Of a stretch of 64,000 nucleotides of DNA, positions 38,511 through 47,286 are shown piece by piece. Source of the DNA: Sphingobium cyanobacteriorum (lineage in GTDB: Bacteria > Pseudomonadota > Alphaproteobacteria > Sphingomonadales > Sphingomonadaceae); NCBI RefSeq assembly GCF_030580935.1, contig NZ_JAUQOM010000001.1, positions 558,001 through 622,000 of the forward strand, given 5' to 3'. Position 1 is the first letter of the stretch. Every line of letters begins with the position of its first letter. The translations under genes and the position numbers were made by a program. The notes under the pieces are model-generated. The model did no database searches. It was not told the DNA's origin and was given only the letters and a program-made list of their open reading frames with translations.

Positions 38511-39155
38511 CTATGCCTGACCCGCCATCACAAAGGACGCCGCCACCAGCAGCATGACGATCGCGAAGAGCCGCCGGACGATCCGGGTGCGTTCCGGGCT
38601 GGCCAGCCATTGGTGCAGCCCGCTGCCGGCCAGGACGATGATGATGTGGATCGCCGTGGCGATGGACACGCTGATCAGGGACAGGATCACCGCCGCCCTC
38701 ACCCCCAATGCCGCCCCGTTCATGAACTGCGGCGCGACCACCATGAAGAAGATATAGGCTTTGGGATTGAACAGGTTGATGAGCGCGCCGGTGATGAATG
38801 CGCGCCCGATCCCGTCATGTGCCGGCATGGACGGACTGGCCCGCGACGCCCCGCGCCACGCATCGATCGCCAGCCAGATCATCATGGCCGCGCCCGCATA
38901 GCGCAACCCGTTGAGCAGGCCCGGCGCCCGTTGCAACAGCAGCGACAAGCCCAGCGCAGCCAGCAGGGCGTTGGCCAGCAGACCCAGAGCCACCCCCCAT
39001 ACGGCCGCCATGCCGCAACGGCGCCCCTCGGCCGCCGCCAGGCCGGCCATCCACGCCATGTTCGGACCAGGCGTTATTTCGATGAGCAGGACGGCCAGTA
39101 CAAAGCCCCATAAGTCCAATGCCGATCTCCCTGTTCCTTTGCGCCATTCCATCAT
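38511..39155 (-). CDS. LysE/RhtB-family amino-acid exporter
   Basis: A 214-aa inner-membrane protein with six hydrophobic segments. The N-terminal motif LLIEITPGPNMAWMAGLAAAEGRR is the LysE/RhtB signature (GPNM), and FITGALINLFNPKAYIFFMV is the second conserved segment. Members export amino acids such as lysine, homoserine or threonine. Single gene in minus orientation, with rplJ divergent about 390 bp away. Confidence 0.9.
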   Translation of the reverse strand: MMEWRKGTGRSALDLWGFVLAVLLIEITPGPNMAWMAGLAAAEGRRCGMAAVWGVALGLLANALLAALGLSLLLQRAPGLLNGLRYAGAAMMIWLAIDAWRGASRASPSMPAHDGIGRAFITGALINLFNPKAYIFFMVVAPQFMNGAALGVRAAVILSLISVSIATAIHIIIVLAGSGLHQWLASPERTRIVRRLFAIVMLLVAASFVMAGQA

Positions 39156-39547
39156 TCGGGATCGGCCAGCCTATCGCGCGAACGGCTCCACCGCCGTCAC
39201 CACGGCGCAGGCCAGGGCGTCACCATGGGCCGGCAAGGGCCACGGGCAAAGCGGATTTTGCGTGACATGCGCGCCCCATCCCTGTATGGGCGCGTCCAGC
39301 GGACCCTTCGGGGTTCACCGTCCGAGACAGTTGGTGAGGGGAATATGCCCCTCTTAATGTCCAGCCTAGACGGGGAAAAGTTCTTTGCCGGACGGGCGAT
39401 CACGCCCGGTTCGGGTCTGCCTGTTCCTTCTGTGGATGCGGGCCAGTCGATCTCTCCCCTTCGGACCTAGTGCCCCATGCCGTCAGGCGTGGGTTTTAGC
39501 CGTTCGCTTGGCTGTCAAGCGAAGCGAACATGAAGTGGAGTAATGGC
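39156..39547. other. Long leader region between lysE-type gene and rplJ
   Basis: About 390 bp without a gene. The central part folds as the L10 leader described separately (39315-39380). The left part (39156-39300) holds the promoters of both flanking genes; a small inverted pair GGGCGCG near 39,290 is visible. The right part (39381-39530) runs as a long untranslated region with GC-rich hairpins before the rplJ ribosome-binding site. Confidence 0.6.
39315..39380 (+). ncRNA. L10(L12)4 leader RNA controlling rplJL
   Basis: Folded leader upstream of rplJ. An outer pairing CCGTC (39318-39322) with GACGG (39369-39373) closes a structure with an inner hairpin GAGGGG (39336-39341)/CCCCTC (39348-39353), and the unpaired TTAATGTCC and CCGAGACAG stretches are typical of the alphaproteobacterial L10 leader. 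In known cases ribosomal protein L10 with L12 binds such a leader and represses translation of its own operon. Confidence 0.7.
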
Positions 39548-40063
39548 ATGGATCGTAATCAGAAAGCTGAGGTCGTTTCCGCGCTGAACGCAGAGCTGGC
39601 AGAAGTTGGCGTGGTCGTCGTGACCCGCAACCTTGGCATGACCGTCGCCCAGTCGACCGTCCTGCGCCAGAAGATGCGCGAAGCCGGTGCCTCGTACAAG
39701 GTTACGAAGAACCGCCTCGCCCGTATCGCCCTGGATGGCACCAGCTACACCGGCCTCAGCACCCTGCTGAGCGGCCCGGTTGGCCTTGCCACCTCGGTCG
39801 ACCCGGTCGCCGCCGCCAAGGTTGCGATCGATTTCGCCAAGACCAACGACAAGCTTGAGATCGTTGGCGGCGCAATGGGCGAAGTGCTGCTCGATGCGGA
39901 GGGCGTCAAGGCGCTCGCATCGATGCCGTCGCTGGATGAACTGCGTGCAAAGCTGGTCGGCCTCATCGTCGCGCCCGCTACCAAGCTCGCAACCGTCACC
40001 CAGGCGCCGGCCGCGCAGCTCGCGCGTGTCTTCAACGCCTATGCGGAGAAGGAAGCGGCTTGA
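39548..40063 (+). CDS. rplJ: 50S ribosomal protein L10
   Basis: Stalk base protein of the large subunit. It is 171 aa from ATG 39548, which follows AAGTGGAG; ATG 39530 would add six residues containing that ribosome-binding site. MDRNQKAEVVSALNAELAEV, the Lys-rich SYKVTKNRLARIAL and the C-terminal TQAPAAQLARVFNAYAEKE match alphaproteobacterial L10. Preceded by an L10 leader and followed 70 bp later by rplL. rpoB does not follow. Confidence 0.97.
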   Translation: MDRNQKAEVVSALNAELAEVGVVVVTRNLGMTVAQSTVLRQKMREAGASYKVTKNRLARIALDGTSYTGLSTLLSGPVGLATSVDPVAAAKVAIDFAKTNDKLEIVGGAMGEVLLDAEGVKALASMPSLDELRAKLVGLIVAPATKLATVTQAPAAQLARVFNAYAEKEAA

Positions 40064-40132
40064 GCCGTCCCTTCACCGATTTTTTGACCCTCATCTGACG
40101 GGGCGCTTGGCCCCACATAAGGAACTAGACAA

Positions 40133-40507
40133 ATGGCAGACATCAACGCTCTGGTCGATCAGCTTTCGGCCCTCACCGTCCTCGAAGCCGCCGAGCTGTC
40201 GAAGGCTCTGGAAGAAAAGTGGGGCGTCAGCGCCGCCGCCGCCGTCGCCGTTGCCGGCCCGGCTGCCGCCGCCGCTGCCCCGGCTGCCGAAGAGCAGACC
40301 GAATTCGACGTCATCCTGACCGGCGACGGCGGCAAGAAGATCAACGTCATCAAGGAAGTCCGCGCCATCACGGGCCTGGGCCTCACCGAAGCCAAGACGC
40401 TGGTCGAATCCGCGCCCAAGGCCGTCAAGGAAGGCGTGAACAAGGACGAGGCCGAGAAGGTCAAGAAGCAGCTTGAAGAAGCTGGCGCGACCGTCGAGCT
40501 GAAGTAA
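40133..40507 (+). CDS. rplL: 50S ribosomal protein L7/L12
   Basis: Flexible stalk protein that recruits GTPase factors. It is 124 aa: an N-terminal dimerisation helix pair ([20 protein letters not shown]), an alanine-rich hinge (about residues 38-58), and the C-terminal domain with [20 protein letters not shown] and [14 protein letters not shown]. Its operon partner is rplJ. A terminator follows about 60 bp later, so rpoBC is not part of this operon here. Confidence 0.98.
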   Translation: MADINALVDQLSALTVLEAAELSKALEEKWGVSAAAAVAVAGPAAAAAAPAAEEQTEFDVILTGDGGKKINVIKEVRAITGLGLTEAKTLVESAPKAVKEGVNKDEAEKVKKQLEEAGATVELK

Positions 40508-40564
40508 TCGGACACGCCCCGCGGCCACAAGCTGCGGGGCCACCGATCCGGTTCCGGCCGGACG

Positions 40565-40598
40565 AAAAAGGGCGACACCTTGCGGTGCCGCCCTTTTC
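40565..40598. terminator. Bidirectional terminator between rplL and porin
   Basis: AAAAGGGCG...CACC (40566-40579) pairs with GGTG...CGCCCTTTT (40584-40597), giving a stem flanked by an A run and a T run, so it can act in both directions. It sits between the stops of the convergent rplL and porin genes. Confidence 0.88.
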
Positions 40599-40621
40599 AT
40601 GTGGGGACGATATGGCCCCGC

Positions 40622-42049
40622 TCAATAGTTCCACTGCACCTGGGTACGAATGAGGTCGCCTTCGGCGCGGCCGGTGCGACGCTCGTCGGCTTCGGCCCGC
40701 TTCATCCGGGCATAGGCGAGCGTGACTTCCAGCGCCTTCCATGGCTGCCATTCCAGGCCCAGTTCGAACTCGTCGGTTTCCAGACGGGGCGCGTTGGTCC
40801 CGGCCTTCCACCCCCCGTGATAATGCTGCCAGCGGCCATAGGGCATCAGCGCGCCTGCCGATCCCGTGGGCAGGCGATACATCATCTGGACATAGCCGCC
40901 TTGCAGCTTCCTGGTCTGGATGGAGAGGCTGTCCCGGTCATATTCCGGTCCCTTGCCCCAATTCCATTCGGCCTGGATGCCAAAGGGCTGAGGGTAGAGG
41001 ATGGCGTGCAGGCCGGCGCGATTATCGTCATAGGCGATCGCGCTGACCGCACCGCTGCGCAATTCGGGCTGCACCTTGTTCAGCATCGCCGACCCGCCGA
41101 CTTCTAACACCTGCCCTTCGAAAGCATCGCCCAGCCCGTCCAGTGCGAACGGCCAGGTCGCGAAGGCGACCTTCATCAGCCCGCGATTCTGCTCGGTCCG
41201 GTTGGTGCCCTGCCCGTTGAAGGCGCCCAGGCCAAAGGCGCCATAATTGCCGAACAACTTCTGCCCGTCATGCCCCAGCCGGTCCCAGATCTTCTGCACC
41301 GACGGCGGCGTATAATAGGCCACAATGCCCAGATCGCGTTCGCTGGGCGCGGCGCTGTTGATCGCGTCGCTGCGGTCGAGCGTCAGCCGGTTGGACGAGG
41401 ATTGCATATTCTCCCAGCCATAATTCACCTTGGACTGGCCGAAGCGCAGGCGCAGGCTCTTGGCCTTGTCGAGGAACACATCGGCATAGGCGTCGCGCAA
41501 CTGGGCAAAGCCCTCACGCCGTTCGCTGCCCGCCTGATTGTTCACCGCCGTCGCGAAGTCGGACTGGAGGTAGAGCGACACGCGATCGGAAATATCGCCC
41601 TGCACCACCAGTCGCGCCCGGCGCAGCGAGAAGCTGCCGCGATCCGAGATCGAACTGTCATGCACCGACCGCAGGCGGGATTGGCCAGCGGGCGCGGTGT
41701 CGTCCCCCGACAGGAAGGCATTGTAGCGCATCTGGGTATAACCGCGCAGCGACAGCTTCTCATACCAGGCCTTGCCCTTGGGCGCGGTGGTGGCTGCCGG
41801 GACGGGCGCGGGCGGCGGCGCGGACGCGGCGGCCAGCGCGACCGATGGGGCGGGCGTCCCGCTCGCCGCCACCGGCGCGGACGACGCGCCCTTGCCGGCG
41901 GCGAGCGCGGCGGTCAGCGCCTCAACCTGCGCCTTGAGCGCGTCGATCTGGCGCTGCAAATCGGCGCTGGTCTGCGCCTGCGCGACCTGCGGCGTCAGCG
42001 CGATCAGGCTGACCGTCGCCATCGCCCGCTTGATTGTCGATATCGTCAC
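40622..42049 (-). CDS. Phosphate-selective-type porin (OprP/OprO-like)
   Basis: A 475-aa outer-membrane channel. Signal peptide MTISTIKRAMATVSLIALTPQVAQA, then a coiled-coil segment (SADLQRQIDALKAQVEALTA) and an Ala/Pro-rich linker, then a beta-barrel with RRARLVVQGDISDRVSLYLQ and RFGQSKVNYGWENMQSS, ending in a terminal aromatic (QVQWNY). The coiled coil and barrel match the polyphosphate-selective porin O/P family. Pho-box-like repeats at 42082-42132 lie about 32 bp before the start, which agrees with phosphate-starvation control. Confidence 0.88.
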   Translation of the reverse strand: MTISTIKRAMATVSLIALTPQVAQAQTSADLQRQIDALKAQVEALTAALAAGKGASSAPVAASGTPAPSVALAAASAPPPAPVPAATTAPKGKAWYEKLSLRGYTQMRYNAFLSGDDTAPAGQSRLRSVHDSSISDRGSFSLRRARLVVQGDISDRVSLYLQSDFATAVNNQAGSERREGFAQLRDAYADVFLDKAKSLRLRFGQSKVNYGWENMQSSSNRLTLDRSDAINSAAPSERDLGIVAYYTPPSVQKIWDRLGHDGQKLFGNYGAFGLGAFNGQGTNRTEQNRGLMKVAFATWPFALDGLGDAFEGQVLEVGGSAMLNKVQPELRSGAVSAIAYDDNRAGLHAILYPQPFGIQAEWNWGKGPEYDRDSLSIQTRKLQGGYVQMMYRLPTGSAGALMPYGRWQHYHGGWKAGTNAPRLETDEFELGLEWQPWKALEVTLAYARMKRAEADERRTGRAEGDLIRTQVQWNY

Positions 42050-42081
42050 CCACTGCCTCCCTCTGAACGGGGCGGACGGCT

Positions 42082-42132
42082 ATGTCATTTTCATGACTCC
42101 TGCATGACAATCATTTCTCATTTTTATGACAG
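42082..42132 (-). promoter_or_regulatory. Pho-box-like phased repeats upstream of the porin
   Basis: Read on the minus strand, 7-bp units occur in 11-bp steps: CTGTCAT (42126-42132), then one degenerate step, TTGTCAT (42104-42110), GAGTCAT (42093-42099) and ATGACAT (42082-42088). The PhoB consensus is two CTGTCAT-like 7-mers spaced by 4 bp, which is the same 11-bp period. The block lies 32 bp before the porin start codon, close enough to overlap its promoter. Confidence 0.7.
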
Positions 42133-42139
42133 TGCAGGC

Positions 42140-42595
42140 TCAGGGCAATACGGCCTTGAAATCCTCCTGCCGCAGATATTGGGTGTAGGCGCTCAGCGCC
42201 GCCCTCGCCTGCGGGTTGTTGAGCAGCTCCTCCATCGCCACCCGGCCGAGCGCTTCGCCCGCGACGCGGAATCCGGCCTCGTCCTTCGCCCTGAACAGGG
42301 GGCGGGCCTGATCGGCGCAATCGACCGCCATCAGCCGCGTGAAGATGGCGGCCATGCCCTTGTCGAATTCATCCTTCTTGCCCGGCGTCAGCGTCGCAAC
42401 GCCCGTCGCCTGCGGGGCGGAGGCGAGCGAGGTCAGGAACCAGCGCGCCACCACCAGCCGGTCGGCGCCGGTGGATTTGAGCACCATGCATTCGCCCAGC
42501 GCCTGGGCCTGGGCCTGTCCATCGGCCTGCGCCATCGCCGGTCCAGCGCCCAGCAGCAGCAGCGCCGCCGCCATCATCCCCATCACCCTCTTCAT
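42140..42595 (-). CDS. Small secreted protein of unknown function
   Basis: A 151-aa protein with a signal peptide (MKRVMGMMAAALLLLGAGPAMAQ). The mature part is predicted helical, with two cysteines (in GECMVLKSTGADR and VDCADQAR) that may form a disulfide. No family was recognised; such proteins are common in sphingomonads. It lies upstream of the porin on the same strand, but the Pho-like repeats between them suggest separate promoters. Confidence 0.7.
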   Translation of the reverse strand: MKRVMGMMAAALLLLGAGPAMAQADGQAQAQALGECMVLKSTGADRLVVARWFLTSLASAPQATGVATLTPGKKDEFDKGMAAIFTRLMAVDCADQARPLFRAKDEAGFRVAGEALGRVAMEELLNNPQARAALSAYTQYLRQEDFKAVLP

Positions 42596-42728
42596 CTGTC
42601 GTCACCCCATGTCGTTGCGGGCCGCATAAGGCCGCGAACCGGCAATCGGGTCAAATGCTGTTTTGCGCATCTTCCCCGCCGCCAGATGTTTCCACGCGGA
42701 CGCAAAATGCTCTAAGCCCTTGATCAGC

Positions 42729-44219
42729 ATGTTCGCCGCGTCCCCCTTCCCCCGCGCCTGCCGCCGATTGGCCCTGATCGCGGGCCTTGCCCTGCTGCCC
42801 GGCGGCTGTGCGGACGAAGGACGGGGACCAGTGGTGGTGAGCGTAGTGGGCGATCGCGACGATTTCGCGAAACCCCTCCAGAATCTGCCCGATCCGGGCG
42901 CCAAGCTGATCCTGGAGGCGACCGCACAGGGGCTGGTCGCCTTTGATGCCGGCGGCGACATATTGCCCGCGCTCGCCCAGCGCTGGATCGTGGAGGATGA
43001 CGGGCGCAGCTATATTTTCCGCCTGCGCCGGGCCTTCTGGGCCAATGGGTCGCGCGTCACCGCACCCGATGTCGCCCGGATGCTGATGGCGCGGATCGAA
43101 TCGCTGCGCCGGCTCGACCCTGACGGGCCGCTGGACGCGGTGCAGGCGGTGATACCGATGACTGGCGAGGTGATCGAGATCAGGCTCGCCGCACCGCGCC
43201 CCTATGTGTTGCAGATGCTGGCCCAGCCGCAGATGGCGATCCTGTCACGCGATGGCGGCACCGGCCCCTATCGCCGCCGGACGCAAGGCAGCACCCTGGT
43301 CCTGACACCGATCGATCGCGTGAGTGGCGAGGAGGATGGCGAGGACCAGCCCGTTGCCGCAGGTCAGATCCGGGTGATTCGCGCCGAACGCGCGGCGCTG
43401 GCCATCATCCGCTTTCGCGAGCGGGATTCGGCGCTGATGCTGGGCGGGCGGTTCAGCGACCTGCCGCTGCTGGTGCCCGCCGGGATCGATCGCGACATGG
43501 TGCGGATCGACCCGGTGCAGGGGTTGCTGGGGCTGGCGGTGACGGGGCGGGGCAAGCTGCTGGATGATGACGCCATCCGCGCCGCGATCAACATGACGAT
43601 CGATCGCGGTCAATTGCCCGCGCTCTTTCCACTGGGCGGCTGGGCGACCAGCGACCGGATCGTGCCCGACCAGATGGACCTGGGCCGGCCGCCGACGCAG
43701 CCGAAATGGGCGACATGGTCGCTGGACGATCGCCGCGCGCAGGCTGCGGCCAGCGTCACCCGCTGGCGCGCCGATCATGGCCCACCACCCCCGCTGCGCA
43801 TCGCCCTGCCACGCGGGCCGGGGGCCACCCTGCTGTTCGGGATGCTGGCGCGCGACATGGCGGCGATCGGCCTGTCCGCCCGGCGTGTGGCGATGAACGC
43901 GGACGCCGACCTGCGCCTGATCGATGAGGTCGCCGCCTATGACAGTGCGATCTGGTATCTGGGCCGGGTCGGTTGCGCGCGCAAAATCCATTGCAGCGAC
44001 CAGGCCGACGCCCAGCTCCACGCCGCCAGCATGGCCCCGACGCTGGACGAACGCATGGCCCGCATCGCCGATGCCGAAGCGCAGATGGTCGCGCATAACG
44101 GCTATATCGCGCTGGGCGCGCCGGTGCGCTGGTCGCTGGTGTCGAAACGGCTGACCGGCTTCCTCCCCTCCCCGCGTGCACGCCACCCATTGAACCATCT
44201 GTTCCGCAGCACCAACTAG
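42729..44219 (+). CDS. Orphan family-5 extracellular solute-binding lipoprotein
   Basis: A 496-aa protein resembling peptide/nickel-binding proteins (SBP family 5, as OppA/DppA). ATG 42729 starts a lipoprotein signal, MFAASPFPRACRRLALIAGL followed by ALLPGGC, with the Cys as anchor. Typical family segments are LPALAQRWIVEDDGRSYIFR and FWANGSRVTAPDVARML near the N-terminus and DDAIRAAINMTIDRGQL in the middle. No ABC permease or ATPase genes lie nearby, so it is an orphan binding protein or serves a remote transporter. Confidence 0.85.
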   Translation: MFAASPFPRACRRLALIAGLALLPGGCADEGRGPVVVSVVGDRDDFAKPLQNLPDPGAKLILEATAQGLVAFDAGGDILPALAQRWIVEDDGRSYIFRLRRAFWANGSRVTAPDVARMLMARIESLRRLDPDGPLDAVQAVIPMTGEVIEIRLAAPRPYVLQMLAQPQMAILSRDGGTGPYRRRTQGSTLVLTPIDRVSGEEDGEDQPVAAGQIRVIRAERAALAIIRFRERDSALMLGGRFSDLPLLVPAGIDRDMVRIDPVQGLLGLAVTGRGKLLDDDAIRAAINMTIDRGQLPALFPLGGWATSDRIVPDQMDLGRPPTQPKWATWSLDDRRAQAAASVTRWRADHGPPPPLRIALPRGPGATLLFGMLARDMAAIGLSARRVAMNADADLRLIDEVAAYDSAIWYLGRVGCARKIHCSDQADAQLHAASMAPTLDERMARIADAEAQMVAHNGYIALGAPVRWSLVSKRLTGFLPSPRARHPLNHLFRSTN

Positions 44220-44241
44220 GGTTGGCAAGGAGTTTGGACAG

Positions 44242-44664
44242 ATGGCGATTTCGCAGGACCAGTTTGATCGCATCGCGCGGGACTTGCCCGGTTTCGGCCG
44301 CGACCCCGCATCCGTCCGTCGCCGGATCGAGGCGATGGAGGCGATGCTGGAGGGGCTGTTCGTCATCCCCGGAACGAAGCGCCGGGTCGGCTTAGACAGT
44401 CTGGTCGGCCTGGTCCCGGTGGTCGGCGACCTTGCCACCGCCGCGATGGGCGCATGGATCGTGTGGGAAGCGCGCAATCTGGGCATGTCGAAATGGCAGA
44501 TCACCCGCATGGCGGCCAATGTCGGGGTCGATACGCTGGTCGGCGCGATCCCCTTCGCCGGCGATATCTTCGACTTTCTCTACAAGTCGAACACGAAGAA
44601 TCTGCGCATCATCCGCAAGCATCTCGACCGGCACCATCCCTCGACGGTGATCATCGACGGCTGA
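44242..44664 (+). CDS. DUF4112 membrane protein
   Basis: A 140-aa protein with a central hydrophobic region. The sequence RRVGLDSLVGLVPVVGDLAT, then GVDTLVGAIPFAGDIFDFLY with a pair of GLVPVVGD/GAIPFAGD motifs, is the DUF4112 hallmark (two internal copies of a G-x-IP-x-xGD pattern). Function unknown. It starts 22 bp after the binding-protein gene and may be co-transcribed with it. Convergent with the RNase T2 gene. Confidence 0.9.
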   Translation: MAISQDQFDRIARDLPGFGRDPASVRRRIEAMEAMLEGLFVIPGTKRRVGLDSLVGLVPVVGDLATAAMGAWIVWEARNLGMSKWQITRMAANVGVDTLVGAIPFAGDIFDFLYKSNTKNLRIIRKHLDRHHPSTVIIDG

Positions 44665-44667
44665 GGA

Positions 44668-45390
44668 TCAGCGCAGCGGTTCGATCCGCAATTGCGCCCG
44701 GTCCCTGACGCCGCCCTGCTGCGGCGGGCAGGCGATGTAGCGATATTGGCGGTCCATGCAGATCCACACTTCGCTCAATGCCCCGTCGCGGGTGACGTTC
44801 AGGCGGATGCCGTCCGCGACCATGCCCGCATTCTCCGCCGCGAAGGCTTCGGCAAAATCGCGTGCCGACAGGCTGGGCCGTGCGGCGAGCGCCGCCATGT
44901 CAGGATAGCGCAGGGCCGCATAGAGTGTGCGCGACAGGGCGAAGAATTTCGCCGGGGTGGTCGGCATGCAGGTGCCATGCTTGACCCATTCATGCTGGAT
45001 CAGTTGCACCGAAGGCGTGGCGCAAAGATGATCGCGGATCACCTTGCGCGGAAGGGGTCCGGCGGGCCTGCAATATTGCGGCCATTCCTTGCCATGGCCA
45101 TCGGGCCAGAGGCCATGCAGGGTGAAGGCGAATCTGTTGCCCGACCGGCACTGAAACGCATCGCGCGCGCCGCCGCGCGATGTCTTGCAATATTGCGGCG
45201 TCCAACTGACCGCCAGCGTGTAATAGCCGATCGGCAGGACACGCTTTGGCTCTTTATCGCTTGGCCCTTCGACATGGGGGCGGGCGATCACCGCCGGCAG
45301 GCGGCACTGGCCGGCCTGCGCCATGGCAACGCCCGGCATGACAAGCGCGATCAGGGCAAGGGCGAACAGGGACAGCAGCATTTTATGCAT
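44668..45390 (-). CDS. Secreted ribonuclease T2
   Basis: A 240-aa RNase with a signal peptide (MHKMLLSLFALALIALVMPG, cleavage near AMAQ). Both catalytic segments are present: CAS I FTLHGLWPDGHGKEWPQYC and CAS II IQHEWVKHGTCM, with active histidines. Cysteines that could form the family disulfides are also seen. Cleaves RNA nonspecifically outside the cytoplasm, probably for nucleotide scavenging. The 5' end overlaps the 3' end of nadC by 8 bp, so the two are likely co-transcribed. Confidence 0.93.
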   Translation of the reverse strand: MHKMLLSLFALALIALVMPGVAMAQAGQCRLPAVIARPHVEGPSDKEPKRVLPIGYYTLAVSWTPQYCKTSRGGARDAFQCRSGNRFAFTLHGLWPDGHGKEWPQYCRPAGPLPRKVIRDHLCATPSVQLIQHEWVKHGTCMPTTPAKFFALSRTLYAALRYPDMAALAARPSLSARDFAEAFAAENAGMVADGIRLNVTRDGALSEVWICMDRQYRYIACPPQQGGVRDRAQLRIEPLR

Positions 45391-46231
45391 AAGCGAAATC
45401 CAGCCCGATGTCGGCGGCAGGGGCAGACTGGGTCAGGCGGCCGACGCTGATATAGGTGACGCCCGTTTCCGCCTTGGCGCGGATCGTGTCGAGCGTGACT
45501 CCACCCGATGATTCGGTCGGCACGCGCCCGCCGATCAATCTTACAGCCTCGCGCAGCATCGCCGCGTCCATATTGTCGAGCAACAGGTGCGTCGCGCCCG
45601 CGGCCAGCGCCGGTTCGATCTGGTCCACCCGGTCGACCTCCACGATGATGCGCTCGATGCCGGCCGCGACGGCGCGGCGCACCGCTTCCCCGACCGATCC
45701 GGCAACCGCGACATGATTGTCCTTGATCATCGCCGCATCCCACAGCCCCATGCGATGATTGGTCGCCCCGCCCATGCGGGTGGCATATTTTTCCAGCACG
45801 CGCAGGCCCGGAATCGTCTTGCGCGTATCGAGCAGGGTCGCGCCGGTGCCAAGGATCGCGTCGACATAGGCGCGGGTCATCGTCGCGATGCCTGTCAGAT
45901 GCTGGACCGTGTTGAGCGCCGACCGCTCCGCCGTCAGCATGGCCCGCGCCCTGCCCCGGATGCGCATGATGTCGGTCCCGGCCGCCACCTGGTCCCCATC
46001 CTGATGCAAAAGGTCGATTATCACATCGGGGTCGAGCGCGCGGAAGAAGGCGATGGCGATCGGCAGTCCCGCCAGCGTCACCGCGTCCCGGCTGTCCATT
46101 ACCCCGTCGAAGATCGCATCGGCCGGTATCACCGCCTCGCTGGTAACGTCGCGACCATCGGGACCAAGATCTTCGGCCAGAGTGGAAGCAACGAAGGCGT
46201 CAAGATCGAAACCGGGGAGGGAGAAGGTCAT
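45383..46231 (-). CDS. nadC: Nicotinate-nucleotide pyrophosphorylase (carboxylating)
   Basis: Makes nicotinate mononucleotide from quinolinate and PRPP in NAD synthesis. It is 282 aa with all main motifs: EDLGPDGRDVTSE, RGRARAMLTAERSALN, TGATLLDTRKTIPGLRVLEK and the substrate segment GGATNHRMGLWDAAMIKDNH, then ESSGGVTLDTI at the phosphate-binding end. nadA and nadB are not adjacent here. Upstream of the RNase T2 gene with an 8-bp overlap. Confidence 0.96.
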   Translation of the reverse strand: MTFSLPGFDLDAFVASTLAEDLGPDGRDVTSEAVIPADAIFDGVMDSRDAVTLAGLPIAIAFFRALDPDVIIDLLHQDGDQVAAGTDIMRIRGRARAMLTAERSALNTVQHLTGIATMTRAYVDAILGTGATLLDTRKTIPGLRVLEKYATRMGGATNHRMGLWDAAMIKDNHVAVAGSVGEAVRRAVAAGIERIIVEVDRVDQIEPALAAGATHLLLDNMDAAMLREAVRLIGGRVPTESSGGVTLDTIRAKAETGVTYISVGRLTQSAPAADIGLDFAYA

Positions 46232-46378
46232 GCCATCGCCTCTAACCGCCCGCGCGACCCGCCTGCAACCCCTTTCCCGGATATGGCCCGGCCTGCAGCC
46301 TGGGGCAGCGTTTCGTCATGGAAACAACGCCGTCATGGAAACAGCAGGGCAAAGTCCAATGGTCCGGGCGTCCCGGCA

Positions 46379-47236
46379 TCATTCACCCAAATTCTGTCGC
46401 ATCGAATCGGACGGGGGATGGCCCGTGCCCGCCAGCATGTCGAGCGTTGCCTGCGCCATGGCGCGATAGGCGGGCAGCAACGGGGCATGCCCTGTTCCGA
46501 TCGCGGCGACATGACCGGCGATCGTTTCCGCGTCGCCGCGCAGCAGCGGGCCGGACAGGGCGGCGAAGCCTGCCTCCAGGCTGTTGTCCAGCGCGGCGCG
46601 AACCAGGGGCGCGACCAGCGCATGAGGCTGCGCCACCCCCGCCGCCGCCAGCGCGTCGCAGGAACCGGCGATCAGGGTGACGAGATGGTTGGCCGCATGG
46701 CAGAGCGCGGCATGATAGAGGGTGCGGCGGTCCTCCGCGATTTCCACCGCGACGCCGCCCAGCAACGCCACCACCTGTCGCGCCTGTGCCATGGCCGTCC
46801 CGCTCGTGACGGCGAAGTGCGCATCCACCATGCGGACCATTTCGGCCCGCGGATCGCCGGTAAAGGTCATGGCGGGGTGGATCGCTGCCGTCCGGGCGCC
46901 CCACGCGGCAAGGGGGGCCAGCAACGCCGCGCCGCTGCGCCCGCTGACATGGAAGATGAACGGCGAATCGCCGATGGCGGGCGCGAGCGCGGCGACGACC
47001 GGCGCGATGGCGTCGTCCGACACGGCGATGACGATCAGGTCGCAGGCCGCGATCGCCGCCAGCGACGCAGCGACGGACGCCCCCACCGGCACGGCAGCAG
47101 CGCGGGCGCGGGCGGGATCGCGCGCCCAGATCAGCGGCGGCGCGGCCGCATGGCGGCCTAGCGCCAGCGCCATGGCGCGCGCCACCCGGCCCGCGCCGAT
47201 GATGCCGATCCGGGAAAAGGGGGACATATTGTTCAC
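46379..47236 (-). CDS. Rossmann-fold DUF2520 protein
   Basis: A 285-aa protein with an NAD(P)-type N-terminal fold (RIGIIGAGRVARAMALALGR) followed by the DUF2520 C-terminal helical domain with AIHPAMTFTGDP and YHAALCHAANHLVTLI. Related to pyrroline-5-carboxylate reductase-like and 6-phosphogluconate-type dehydrogenases, but the function of the family is not settled. Single gene between nadC and the CoA-transferase pair. Confidence 0.88.
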   Translation of the reverse strand: MNNMSPFSRIGIIGAGRVARAMALALGRHAAAPPLIWARDPARARAAAVPVGASVAASLAAIAACDLIVIAVSDDAIAPVVAALAPAIGDSPFIFHVSGRSGAALLAPLAAWGARTAAIHPAMTFTGDPRAEMVRMVDAHFAVTSGTAMAQARQVVALLGGVAVEIAEDRRTLYHAALCHAANHLVTLIAGSCDALAAAGVAQPHALVAPLVRAALDNSLEAGFAALSGPLLRGDAETIAGHVAAIGTGHAPLLPAYRAMAQATLDMLAGTGHPPSDSMRQNLGE

Positions 47237-47286
47237 CCCACCCCCCTTATCCGTTCGCTGCGGCCCGCACCATCGGACCGCGCCCG

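Noticed and set aside
46314..46343. Two 13-bp direct repeats (CGTCATGGAAACA) upstream of nadC
   Set aside because: Only two copies 17 bp apart, no regulator nearby; may be chance or a remnant of a dispersed element.
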